A model generated the notes under the pieces. It was not told the origin of the DNA, searched no databases, and saw only the letters and a program-made list of their open reading frames with translations. From Desulfovibrionales bacterium GWA2_65_9 (GTDB lineage Bacteria > Desulfobacterota > Desulfovibrionia > Desulfovibrionales > Desulfovibrionaceae): 8,562 nt of DNA. A program made the position numbers and the translations under genes. The stretch lies in contig MGTN01000152.1 of NCBI GenBank assembly GCA_001799475.1, positions 36,808-45,369 of the forward strand. The letters are read 5' to 3'. Shown here piece after piece: positions 1 through 5,888 of the stretch (position 1 is its first letter; every line of letters starts with the position of its first letter).

Positions 1-31
1 TGTCTGATCCCTTGAATGTTTTTACTTGCAT
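1..31 (-). CDS. flhF: FlhF, flagellar SRP-type GTPase, N-terminal fragment (cut by window edge)
   Basis: Reading the minus strand from an ATG at 31-29 gives MQVKTFKGSD before the window ends. FlhF proteins typically open with a short strand of this kind (M-x-V-K-T-F-x-G/A), and flhF is the usual gene directly after flhA. The start lies only 4 nt beyond the flhA stop codon, which suggests translational coupling. FlhF is an SRP-family GTPase that places the flagellum at the pole and helps control flagellar number. Only ten codons are visible, so the GTPase motifs cannot be checked. The call rests on the start sequence plus gene order. Confidence 0.72.
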   Translation of the reverse strand, partial: MQVKTFKGSD

Positions 32-35
32 GGCT

Positions 36-1877
36 TCAGCTCAGCTTCACGGTGGCAAGTGATTGGATTCGAATATCTGCCGGTATTTCTGCCTGTGAAA
101 CCACAGGCATGGTTGGCAGGAAGCGAAGCAACAATTGGGCCAGATGGGGTCGGATCTGCGGCGCGGTGAGCAGAACCGGCTGCCCGTCTGTGCCTGCGGT
201 GTTGTCCTGGGCGGTGGAGATGGCCCGGATGACCTGTTGCGCCTTGCCCGGTTCCAGGGCCAGATAGCCGCCCTGGTCGCTGCTGCGCAGGCTTAACGTC
301 AAGAGTTCGTCGATCTCGCCGGACAGGGTGACGATGGGCAGGCTGCCGTCGCTGGCCATGTAGCTCCTGACAATGGTGCGGCCCATGCGCGCCCGGACGT
401 ACTCCGTGAGCATGCCGGCGTCCTGGATGGACGGGCCATAGTCGCACAAGGCCTCGGTGATGGTCAGCATGTCGCGGATGCTGACGCCCTCGCGCACCAG
501 GTTCTGGAGAACCTTCTGCACCGTGCCGAGCGGCAGCATGTTCGGCACCAGGTTGTCCACGGCCTTGGGCGCGCGCTTGGCCAGATTGTTCAAAAGCTCC
601 TGCACCTCCTGGCGGCCCAGGAAATCCTGCAGGTTGCGGCGCAGGTGCAGGGAGGGAATGACCACACCCATGTCCAGGGCGAACTGGCGGCGGATGGAGC
701 GGATGCGCGAGAGCAGGTTGCCGTTCTGCTCCTCGTCGACCAGGGGGATGAGGCCGTAGCCGACTTCCAGTTCGAGCTGGTCGAGGGGCAGCAGGGCCTG
801 GACCTCTTCCGGGGTATCCAGTTGCGACCCGCCGCCAGCGGCCTTGTCCTTCTCGGACTTGACCTTGGCCTCGTGCTCGGGACGGGTGCGTTCGGACATG
901 CGGGCTATCCAGTAGGTCAGGCCTGCGAAGAACAGGAAGGGGAAGGTGGGCAGGCCGGGGATCAGGCCGAAGAGCAGCAGGATGCCGGAAACGAGCTTGA
1001 GCGCGCGGTGGTGGAAGGTCAGCTGGCCCAGGAATTCCTCGCCCATCTTGGCCTCGGCTGCGGCACGGGAGACGATGATGCCTGTGGCCGTGGCGGTGAT
1101 GAGCGAGGGGATTGTGGCCACCAGACCGTCGCCGATGGTCAGCATGGTGTAGGTGCGCGCGGCGTCCAGCCAGGACATGTCCTTCTGGAATACGCCGATG
1201 AAGAAGCCGCCGACCATGTTGATGAGCAGCATGATGGCGCCGGCTTTCACGTCGCCCTGAACGAACTTGCCTGCGCCGTCCATGGCGCCGTAGAAGTCGG
1301 ATTCCTTGCGGATCTTTTCGCGGCGGCGGGTGGCCTCGGGCTCGTCGATGAGCCCGGCGTTCAGGTCGGCCTCAACGGCCATCTGCTTGCCGGGCATGGA
1401 GTCCAGGGTGAAGCGGGCGGCCACTTCCGCGATGCGTGACATACCGGAGACGATGACGCTCTTGTTGATGGTGAAGAGAATGAAATAAATGACGATGCCG
1501 ATGACGTAGTTGCCGCCGACAACGAACTCGGCAAAGCTCTGGATGACATGTCCGGCCGCTCCCGTGCCCTCGTCTCCATGCATGAGGATGAGGCGGGTGG
1601 AGGCCACGTTGAGGGCCAGCCGCATCAAGGTGGTCACCAGGAGCAGCGACGGGAAGATCGAGAACTCCATGGGTGATTCCAGGAACATGCTGGTGATGAG
1701 GATGACCATGCTGATGGAGATGCTGAAGGTCAGCATGAGGTCCAGCACGATGGTCGGAGTGGGGACCAGCATGATCAAGAGGACGATGACCACACCGCTG
1801 GCGAGGAGAATGTCGCCTTGCTTGGCGAACTGGGCGTAGTCTATCTCAATGCTCGCGAATTTGGATTTTGCGGCCAT
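36..1877 (-). CDS. flhA: FlhA, flagellar type III export gate protein, with an internal in-frame gap in the cytoplasmic domain
   Basis: FlhA is the large inner-membrane subunit of the flagellar export gate. Its N-terminal half forms a membrane channel and its C-terminal half forms a cytoplasmic ring that docks chaperone-substrate complexes. Seen here: a run of hydrophobic segments at about residues 22-66, 72-90, 111-138, 210-230, 243-270 and 290-325; the FHIPEP-family stretch RLALNVASTRLIL at 86-98; the conserved loop AARFTLDSMPGKQMAVEADL at 153-172; and GAMDGAGKFVQGD at 197-209. The cytoplasmic domain begins near 365. At residues 416-418 the chain jumps from HLRRNLQ straight to DFLGRQEVQELL, whereas family members carry about 80 residues between these points. 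The result is 613 residues instead of about 690. The rest of D3-D4 (LVPNMLPLGTVQKVLQNL, VSIRDMLTI, EALCDYGP) is normal. The ATG start has TAGGGAG 10 nt upstream. It follows flhB by 57 nt and overlaps nothing. It is probably impaired if the gap is real. Confidence 0.95.
   Translation of the reverse strand: MAAKSKFASIEIDYAQFAKQGDILLASGVVIVLLIMLVPTPTIVLDLMLTFSISISMVILITSMFLESPMEFSIFPSLLLVTTLMRLALNVASTRLILMHGDEGTGAAGHVIQSFAEFVVGGNYVIGIVIYFILFTINKSVIVSGMSRIAEVAARFTLDSMPGKQMAVEADLNAGLIDEPEATRRREKIRKESDFYGAMDGAGKFVQGDVKAGAIMLLINMVGGFFIGVFQKDMSWLDAARTYTMLTIGDGLVATIPSLITATATGIIVSRAAAEAKMGEEFLGQLTFHHRALKLVSGILLLFGLIPGLPTFPFLFFAGLTYWIARMSERTRPEHEAKVKSEKDKAAGGGSQLDTPEEVQALLPLDQLELEVGYGLIPLVDEEQNGNLLSRIRSIRRQFALDMGVVIPSLHLRRNLQDFLGRQEVQELLNNLAKRAPKAVDNLVPNMLPLGTVQKVLQNLVREGVSIRDMLTITEALCDYGPSIQDAGMLTEYVRARMGRTIVRSYMASDGSLPIVTLSGEIDELLTLSLRSSDQGGYLALEPGKAQQVIRAISTAQDNTAGTDGQPVLLTAPQIRPHLAQLLLRFLPTMPVVSQAEIPADIRIQSLATVKLS
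627..632 (-). other. Junction of the apparent internal deletion in flhA
   Basis: On the coding strand, codons 416-417 read CTG CAG (Leu-Gln), a 6-bp palindrome. Upstream of it is the D1 strand ending in HLRRNL, and downstream is DFLGRQEVQ, the start of the helix that normally follows the D2 insertion. From knowledge of FlhA proteins, about 80 residues should separate them. No stop codon or frameshift occurs. A short sequence such as CTGCA at both ends of the lost segment would be a simple explanation, but the ancestral sequence is not in the window. Confidence 0.7.
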
Positions 1878-1934
1878 AATCTTGACGCTCCCTACGGTTT
1901 GTACGCAGACGAGAGCATCACCTGGGAGGAGGGG

Positions 1935-2999
1935 TTAGCCTTTGCGGCTCTTGAACTTAGCCAGTCGGGCCAGAATCGCGGCCACAGCCTGGTACATCTC
2001 CTCAGGGATTGTCTCACCAACTTCCACCTGCTTATACAAAGCCTGTGCCAGTGGTGGATTTTCCTGGATGGGGATGTCGTGTTCTATGGCCAACTCGCGG
2101 ATTTTCTTTGCAAGATGATCTACGCCCTTGGCCAGGACCATGGGCGCGGGGGCCTCGCTCAAGTCGTAGCGCAGGGCCACGGCGTAGTGGGTGGGGTTGG
2201 TGATGACCACGTCGGCTCTTGGGACGTTCTTGTTGATCAAATTGGTCATGAACTCGTAGAACTTGCGCAGCTGTTTCGCCTTGACTTCCGGGTCGCCTTC
2301 GGCCTGTCGAAGCTCGTCCTTGACCTCAGACTTGGTCATCATGAGGTTGTCGTTGTAGCGATAGCGTGTCCACCACAGGTCGGCTATGGCCATGAGGATC
2401 ATGGGCACCAGGGCGTAGCAGAACATCTTGTAGGCCACCAGCAGCATGTAGGAGGTGATGCCCATGACGTTCTGGTGGAACAAGGGCATGAGATTCGGCA
2501 TCTCCTGGCGGATGACGAGGTAGGGGGCAAAACCCACGATGACGGCCTGGATGACGCTGCGCAGCAAGCGTACCAGCGCGTCCGGACTGATCATGAGCTT
2601 TTTCAGCGCGGCGGCGATGTTGAAGTTGATGCGGTCCCATTTGAACTTGAACACCCAGAGCTTGCCGATCTGCAGGCGGATGTTGGTGTAGGCGGCCAGG
2701 GCGATGAGGCACATGAAGGGCAAGATAAGCAGGGCCATCTTGAGCATGGACCAAAGGAACATGCTGTAGACGGTCTGCTGGTTCAGCTCCTGGGTCAGGC
2801 CTTCCACAAAGAACCAGTTGAATATCTCGCTGAAGTTTTTGTAGTAGAAGCCGCCCATGTAACGCATGGCAATGACAGCGGTCAAAAGCACGACAACGGT
2901 GCTGACCTCGCCGGACCGCGCGACACTGCCCTCGTCACGGGCCTTCTTGACACGCTTGGCCGTGGCTTTTTCTGTTCTGCTCGGATCTTCTCTGGACAT
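1935..2999 (-). CDS. flhB: FlhB, flagellar type III export switch protein
   Basis: FlhB is an inner-membrane export gate protein whose cytoplasmic domain cleaves itself to switch export from rod/hook to filament subunits. The 354 residues match the usual length. The N-terminus is the typical basic, soluble stretch (about 1-30, with SRTEKATAKRVKKARDEG). Four hydrophobic segments follow at about 32-50, 80-104, 145-165 and 180-208. A conserved linker (KSEVKDELRQAEGDPEVKAKQ, 223-243) leads to the self-cleaving NPTH at 268-271, with the cut expected between N268 and P269. The C-terminal half (HYAVALRYD, VLAKGVDHLAKKIRELA, NPPLAQALY) is canonical. The ATG start lies 23 nt after the fliR stop, with GGGGA and AAGG just upstream. 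Nothing looks broken. Homologous virulence proteins (YscU/SpaS) are the only real alternative and are unlikely in this flagellar context. Confidence 0.97.
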   Translation of the reverse strand: MSREDPSRTEKATAKRVKKARDEGSVARSGEVSTVVVLLTAVIAMRYMGGFYYKNFSEIFNWFFVEGLTQELNQQTVYSMFLWSMLKMALLILPFMCLIALAAYTNIRLQIGKLWVFKFKWDRINFNIAAALKKLMISPDALVRLLRSVIQAVIVGFAPYLVIRQEMPNLMPLFHQNVMGITSYMLLVAYKMFCYALVPMILMAIADLWWTRYRYNDNLMMTKSEVKDELRQAEGDPEVKAKQLRKFYEFMTNLINKNVPRADVVITNPTHYAVALRYDLSEAPAPMVLAKGVDHLAKKIRELAIEHDIPIQENPPLAQALYKQVEVGETIPEEMYQAVAAILARLAKFKSRKG

Positions 3000-3022
3000 G
3001 CCTTAGGTCCCCGCGACTCAGC

Positions 3023-3808
3023 CTACGGCTTTATCACGCCGATTTTCATGATGTGCAAGAACACCATGTCCATGGATTGAATGAAGTTTGTGACGTAGTC
3101 GGACATCTGCTGCATGATGAAGGTCAGAAACATGAAGCCGACCATGATCTTGAGGGGGAAACCCATGGTCATGACGTTCATCTGCGGCGCCATCTTGGAG
3201 ATGAGCGCGAGCGCCAGGTCCACCAGGAACAGGGCCAGGATCACGGGTGCTGCGATGCGTACGCCAAGGATGAACATCTGCTTGGAAAACAGCATGATCT
3301 CGCTCATAAGCGTTGGCGTCAGAAAGAGTCCACCCGGCGGCACGAGCTCAAAGCTGCTCCCCAGCGCCCGGAGAAGGTTCAAGTGTCCGTTCAGCGTCAG
3401 GAAAGTGAGCATGGTGCACATGTAAATGAAGTGCGTGGTGACTGGTTCCTGCTGACCGGTCATGGGGTCCACGGCATTGACCATGGAGAAGCCCATCTGG
3501 AAATTGATGATCGCGCCGCCGATCTGCACAGCGGCGATGAGCATGCGCACGATGATGCCGAGCGTCATGCCGAGTACTATCTCGCCGGCGAACATGGCCA
3601 CGAGACTGGCCGGATGCGCCGGGAAATACTCCGGGGGAAAGGAAAGCTTGGGCCATACGGCCAGGGTGAGCACGATGAGCAGGGTGGCCTTGACGACTGC
3701 TGGTATGTTGTCGCCGAAAAAGGGCATGACAAAGAGGACCACGCTGATGCGGAACAGCGTGAGGTAGAAGCTGATAACCATGCGCGGATCAAAGTTGAAG
3801 AGGTCCAT
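3023..3808 (-). CDS. fliR: FliR, flagellar type III export gate protein
   Basis: FliR is an integral membrane protein that forms the core of the export gate together with FliP and FliQ. The 261 residues match the family length and are almost entirely hydrophobic helices. Recognisable family stretches are LTLFRISVVLFVMPFFG (16-32), GEIVLGMTLG (75-84), QIGGAIINFQMGFSMVNAVDP (95-115) and the C-terminal LALISKMAPQMNV...GFPLKIMVG (200-224). The start is ATG at 3808-3806 with only a weak CGGA-type ribosome site. It is followed closely by flhB. The usual partners fliP and fliQ are not in the window, so they must be encoded elsewhere. Confidence 0.96.
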   Translation of the reverse strand: MDLFNFDPRMVISFYLTLFRISVVLFVMPFFGDNIPAVVKATLLIVLTLAVWPKLSFPPEYFPAHPASLVAMFAGEIVLGMTLGIIVRMLIAAVQIGGAIINFQMGFSMVNAVDPMTGQQEPVTTHFIYMCTMLTFLTLNGHLNLLRALGSSFELVPPGGLFLTPTLMSEIMLFSKQMFILGVRIAAPVILALFLVDLALALISKMAPQMNVMTMGFPLKIMVGFMFLTFIMQQMSDYVTNFIQSMDMVFLHIMKIGVIKP

Positions 3809-3945
3809 GAAGGTCCGTCTGGGTGCTCCGGAGCTGCTCGCGCAGGTCGCGCGGCCCGGCCCGGGCGCATGGCCGAGAGCCTAGCCCAGCTTGCGCCGGG
3901 CGTCCAGGAAAAGGGCGCGCCAAGTTCGATTCGGCAGGTGCGGCT
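3809..3945. other. Intergenic region between M23 peptidase gene and fliR
   Basis: These 137 bp form the leader of fliR on the minus strand. No convincing gene is present. On the minus strand a GC-rich segment at about 3852-3872 can fold into a small hairpin (GCCC/GGGC around the palindrome GCCCGGGC at 3859-3866), but no T-run follows, so it is not a normal intrinsic terminator. A weak sigma70-like pair (TGGACG, 17 nt, TAGGCT) lies upstream of it and is too poor to call. I see no sigma54 -24/-12 element with the required GG and GC. Whether fliR has its own promoter or is read from the peptidase gene remains open. Confidence 0.45.
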
Positions 3946-4848
3946 CTAGTTCAGGATGTAGCGCATGGGGTTTACCGGGATGCCGCTGATGCGCACTTCA
4001 TAGTGCAGGTGCGGGCCGGTGCTGCGGCCAGTGTCACCGATGTAGGCCACCAGTTCGCCGCGCTGGACAACCTGGCCAACCTTCACGCCCACGCGTGACA
4101 GGTGGGAATAGGTGGTGACAAGGCCGGAGCCGTGGCTCAGGTTCACCACGAGGCCGTAGGCCGGGTCGCGCTCGATAAAGGCCACCACCCCGCGCGAGGG
4201 CGCGTAGATCGGGGTGCCAGATGGCCCCGCAATGTCCAGGCCCTTGTGGAATTCGCGCTTGCCGGTGAAGGGCGAGACGCGCCAGCCGAAGGTGGAGGTG
4301 ACCCAGCCGCCAACCGGCCAGACTGAGGGGGTGGCTTCGAGTACGTCCCTGTTGGCGCGCAGGCGTTGGATGATTTCCTGCTGGCGGACTTCTTCCATGC
4401 GCGCCTCAACCGAGAGCTGGCGCAGGAATTCGTTCATCTTGCGGGCCAGGAGCTCCTGGCGGTAGAGCGGCAGATAGCCCTTGGCGACATCCTGGCCTGG
4501 GCCGCCTCTGGGCGCCACGCTCATGATGTTCTCCTGCTCCAGGTTGATCATGACCCGAAGCTTGGAGTCGAAGTCGCGGATGCGCGTGACGTCTTTTTGG
4601 AGGCTGATGAGCTTCTGGCTCAAGTTGAGGAGCTGTGATTTTTGTTCGTGGGCGGATTTTTCGGTGAGGCTGAGGCTTTTCTCCAAGCTGCCGCTGAGGG
4701 CAAAGTTCTTGAGAAGGACAATGTTTCCAGCCACGAGCAAGGTCAGGATGAGGCCAAGCGCCATGAGCATCCAACCCTTGAGCTGGAGCTTTCGTGGTGT
4801 CCCGCGTTTCTCGCGGAAGATGACAATATGGAAACGTCCAAAAAACAT
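3946..4848 (-). CDS. Membrane-anchored M23 (LytM-type) peptidoglycan endopeptidase
   Basis: A zinc peptidase predicted to cut peptide cross-links in peptidoglycan from the periplasmic side. Numbering from the ATG at 4848: a basic cytoplasmic head (1-24), one transmembrane anchor (about 26-46), a long charged, probably coiled-coil region (about 52-170), and the M23 domain from about 178 to the end. All metal and catalytic residues are visible: H201 and D205 (FHKGLDIAG), H249 (TYSHL), and H280 and H282 (GPHLHYEV). The frame also extends to a TTG at 4860, adding four residues. I prefer the ATG because GGAA lies 6 nt upstream and MFFGRFHIVIF resembles the N-terminus of similar proteins. It is encoded between the tRNA-modification gene and fliR on the same strand. 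A role in opening the wall for the flagellum is possible, but it could equally serve general cell-wall growth. Confidence 0.9.
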   Translation of the reverse strand: MFFGRFHIVIFREKRGTPRKLQLKGWMLMALGLILTLLVAGNIVLLKNFALSGSLEKSLSLTEKSAHEQKSQLLNLSQKLISLQKDVTRIRDFDSKLRVMINLEQENIMSVAPRGGPGQDVAKGYLPLYRQELLARKMNEFLRQLSVEARMEEVRQQEIIQRLRANRDVLEATPSVWPVGGWVTSTFGWRVSPFTGKREFHKGLDIAGPSGTPIYAPSRGVVAFIERDPAYGLVVNLSHGSGLVTTYSHLSRVGVKVGQVVQRGELVAYIGDTGRSTGPHLHYEVRISGIPVNPMRYILN

Positions 4849-4893
4849 TAATGATTCCAAATGGTTTGATTTTTTGAGGAAAAGAGCGCTTCC

Positions 4894-4907
4894 AGGGTGT
4901 ACACCCT
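4894..4907. promoter_or_regulatory. Perfect 14-bp palindrome upstream of the M23 peptidase gene
   Basis: AGGGTGTACACCCT is identical to its own reverse complement over 14 bases with no spacer. It lies in the short gap between the TtcA-like gene and the peptidase gene, about 46 nt before the peptidase ATG. A zero-spacer palindrome fits a binding site for a dimeric regulator better than a transcript hairpin. No T-run follows on the minus strand, so termination is unlikely. The regulator is unknown and chance cannot be excluded. Confidence 0.35.
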
Positions 4908-4918
4908 TTAGCCCATGA

Positions 4919-5677
4919 TCAAAGGCCGGTCAAGTCTACGGCGTTTCGTTCCAGTTGATAGCGCCGGAGCGCGTTGAAGACATTTTGGCTGATGCGCTTA
5001 TCCTTGCCCGTCTCAAGCTTGAGCCAGTCGTGGATCTCGGTCCGTCTGGTGTTTCCGCTGGAGGGGCAGTTGTTCTTCCAGATGGGCAGGTCCCACTGGC
5101 GCGCTGCGGTCTTCATGAAGGACTTTTCCAGAAACAGGGCCGGGCGGATGACCTTGAGCCTGCCCCCGAAGAAGTCCTCGCTGGCCGAGAGCCCGTCCAC
5201 GCGGCCGTTTTGCACTACGTTCATAAAGAATGTCACCACCAGGTCGTCGGCATTGTGTCCAAAGGCCAAGTGCGTGAGGTTGTAGTCACGGCAGAGATCG
5301 AAGAGACGTTTGCGCCGGAGCATGCTGCAATAAAAGCAGGGAGAGTGCTTGCGGTTCTCGCTCGTATGCGCCCTGGGGCCAAAGTCGCTCAGTTCGATGT
5401 GCGCGGCCAAACCCTCGGCCTGAACCCAGTCCACCAGCGGCCGGTGGCTGTCGGGTTCGAACCCCGGGTTCACATGCAGCACCATGAGCTCCATGGAGAA
5501 GGGCACGATGGCCTTGCGGATGGTCAGGGTCTTGATGAGCGCAAAGCTGTCCACGCCGCCGGACACCGCAACGCCGATGCGTGCGCCCGGTCCGGCCATG
5601 GCGGTCTTTTGCATGAGCATGCCCACGCTGCTGACGCATTTTTTTTGTGCGTAGGTAAGCTTGCCGAATCCGGCCAC
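4919..5677 (-). CDS. TtcA-family tRNA 2-thiocytidine biosynthesis protein (PP-loop ATPase)
   Basis: TtcA-type enzymes put sulfur on cytidine 32 of some tRNAs, using ATP activation and an oxygen-sensitive iron-sulfur cluster. The 252-residue protein shows the PP-loop SGGVDS at 39-44, a CxxC pair (C114, C117 in PCFYCSMLRR), the GHNADD motif at 140-145 and a third cysteine C204 (NNCPSSGNTRR). This matches the three-cysteine cluster pattern of TtcA. It is shorter than the roughly 310-residue E. coli protein, as is common for relatives in anaerobes. The tRNA lysidine synthetase TilS shares the PP-loop, but it does not have this cysteine set and carries extra C-terminal domains absent here. The start is GTG, supported by a strong GAGGAGG 8 nt upstream. 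The exact tRNA target is inferred from family only. It is transcribed away from the DUF4340 gene and towards the peptidase gene. Confidence 0.87.
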   Translation of the reverse strand: MAGFGKLTYAQKKCVSSVGMLMQKTAMAGPGARIGVAVSGGVDSFALIKTLTIRKAIVPFSMELMVLHVNPGFEPDSHRPLVDWVQAEGLAAHIELSDFGPRAHTSENRKHSPCFYCSMLRRKRLFDLCRDYNLTHLAFGHNADDLVVTFFMNVVQNGRVDGLSASEDFFGGRLKVIRPALFLEKSFMKTAARQWDLPIWKNNCPSSGNTRRTEIHDWLKLETGKDKRISQNVFNALRRYQLERNAVDLTGL

Positions 5678-5685
5678 CGTGCTAT

Positions 5686-5692
5686 CCTCCTC
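5686..5692 (-). promoter_or_regulatory. Strong ribosome binding site that fixes the GTG start of the TtcA-like gene
   Basis: The minus strand reads GAGGAGG, 8 nt before the GTG at 5677-5675. This near-perfect Shine-Dalgarno sequence supports the GTG start over the downstream in-frame ATG at residue 20. Confidence 0.8.
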
Positions 5693-5735
5693 AACCGCCC
5701 TGGGTGAGCAAAGTTTGGACCTGGCTGGTTTGTGC

Positions 5736-5762
5736 TTGACAGGCGAGGTGTGCCCGTATAGG
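5736..5762 (+). promoter_or_regulatory. Candidate sigma70-type promoter for the DUF4340 gene
   Basis: A perfect -35 hexamer TTGACA (5736-5741) is followed after 15 bp by TATAGG (5757-5762), a 4/6 match to the -10 consensus. The spacer is shorter than the preferred 17 bp, so the match is only moderate. Its place and direction fit transcription of the downstream DUF4340 gene and perhaps rpoZ-dnaJ, leaving a leader of about 120 nt. Confidence 0.35.
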
Positions 5763-5888
5763 TAATTTCGTTCTCGTTTCTTGCGCAGTCGAGGGGGTGT
5801 TCCTCCCCGTAATCCCAGAGTCTCAGGCCGCTCAATGGCAGAATGTTTGACGTGGGCGCTGTCCGATGCCTAACCTGGAAGGCCACCT

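Larger units (their letters stand above)
5678..5888. other. Divergent intergenic region between the TtcA-like gene and the DUF4340 gene
   Basis: About 210 bp separate two divergently transcribed genes, so promoters for both directions are expected here. The rightward candidate is at 5736-5762. A second, weaker rightward pair (TTGACG at 5847-5852, 18 nt, TAACCT at 5871-5876) lies very close to the start codon. An imperfect hairpin (GAGGGGG, loop TGTT, CCTCCCC) spans 5791-5808 without a T-run. I could not identify a clear leftward promoter. No credible small gene or RNA is visible. Confidence 0.5.

Noticed and set aside
627..632. The CTGCAG junction as a cloning scar of an engineered deletion
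   Set aside because: CTGCAG is a common restriction site, and a natural Leu-Gln pair fits the conserved NLQ found here in relatives. There is no marker or vector sequence around it, so engineering is not needed to explain it.
645..1439. Open frame of 264 codons on the plus strand inside flhA
   Set aside because: It is antisense to conserved FlhA membrane segments. It is rich in Gly, Gln, Glu and Ala, has no ribosome site of note and resembles no family.
1818..3080. Long open frame of 420 codons on the plus strand, antisense to flhB
   Set aside because: It is the mirror of flhB. The composition is dominated by His, Gln, Val and Gly with no family resemblance, as expected for an antisense frame in GC-rich DNA, while the minus strand encodes a canonical FlhB.
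3870..3945. Sigma54 flagellar promoter upstream of fliR (TTGGCGCG on the minus strand)
   Set aside because: The GG of the -24 element is present, but the required GC at the -12 position is missing at the correct distance.
3053..3949. Open frame of 298 codons on the plus strand over fliR
   Set aside because: It is antisense to fliR, with a His/Glu/Asp-rich composition that mirrors hydrophobic codons on the other strand. It has no domain.
5791..5808. Hairpin GAGGGGG-TGTT-CCTCCCC as a terminator
   Set aside because: The stem has a mismatch and a G-T pair, and no T-run follows on either strand. It is noted only as part of the intergenic region.
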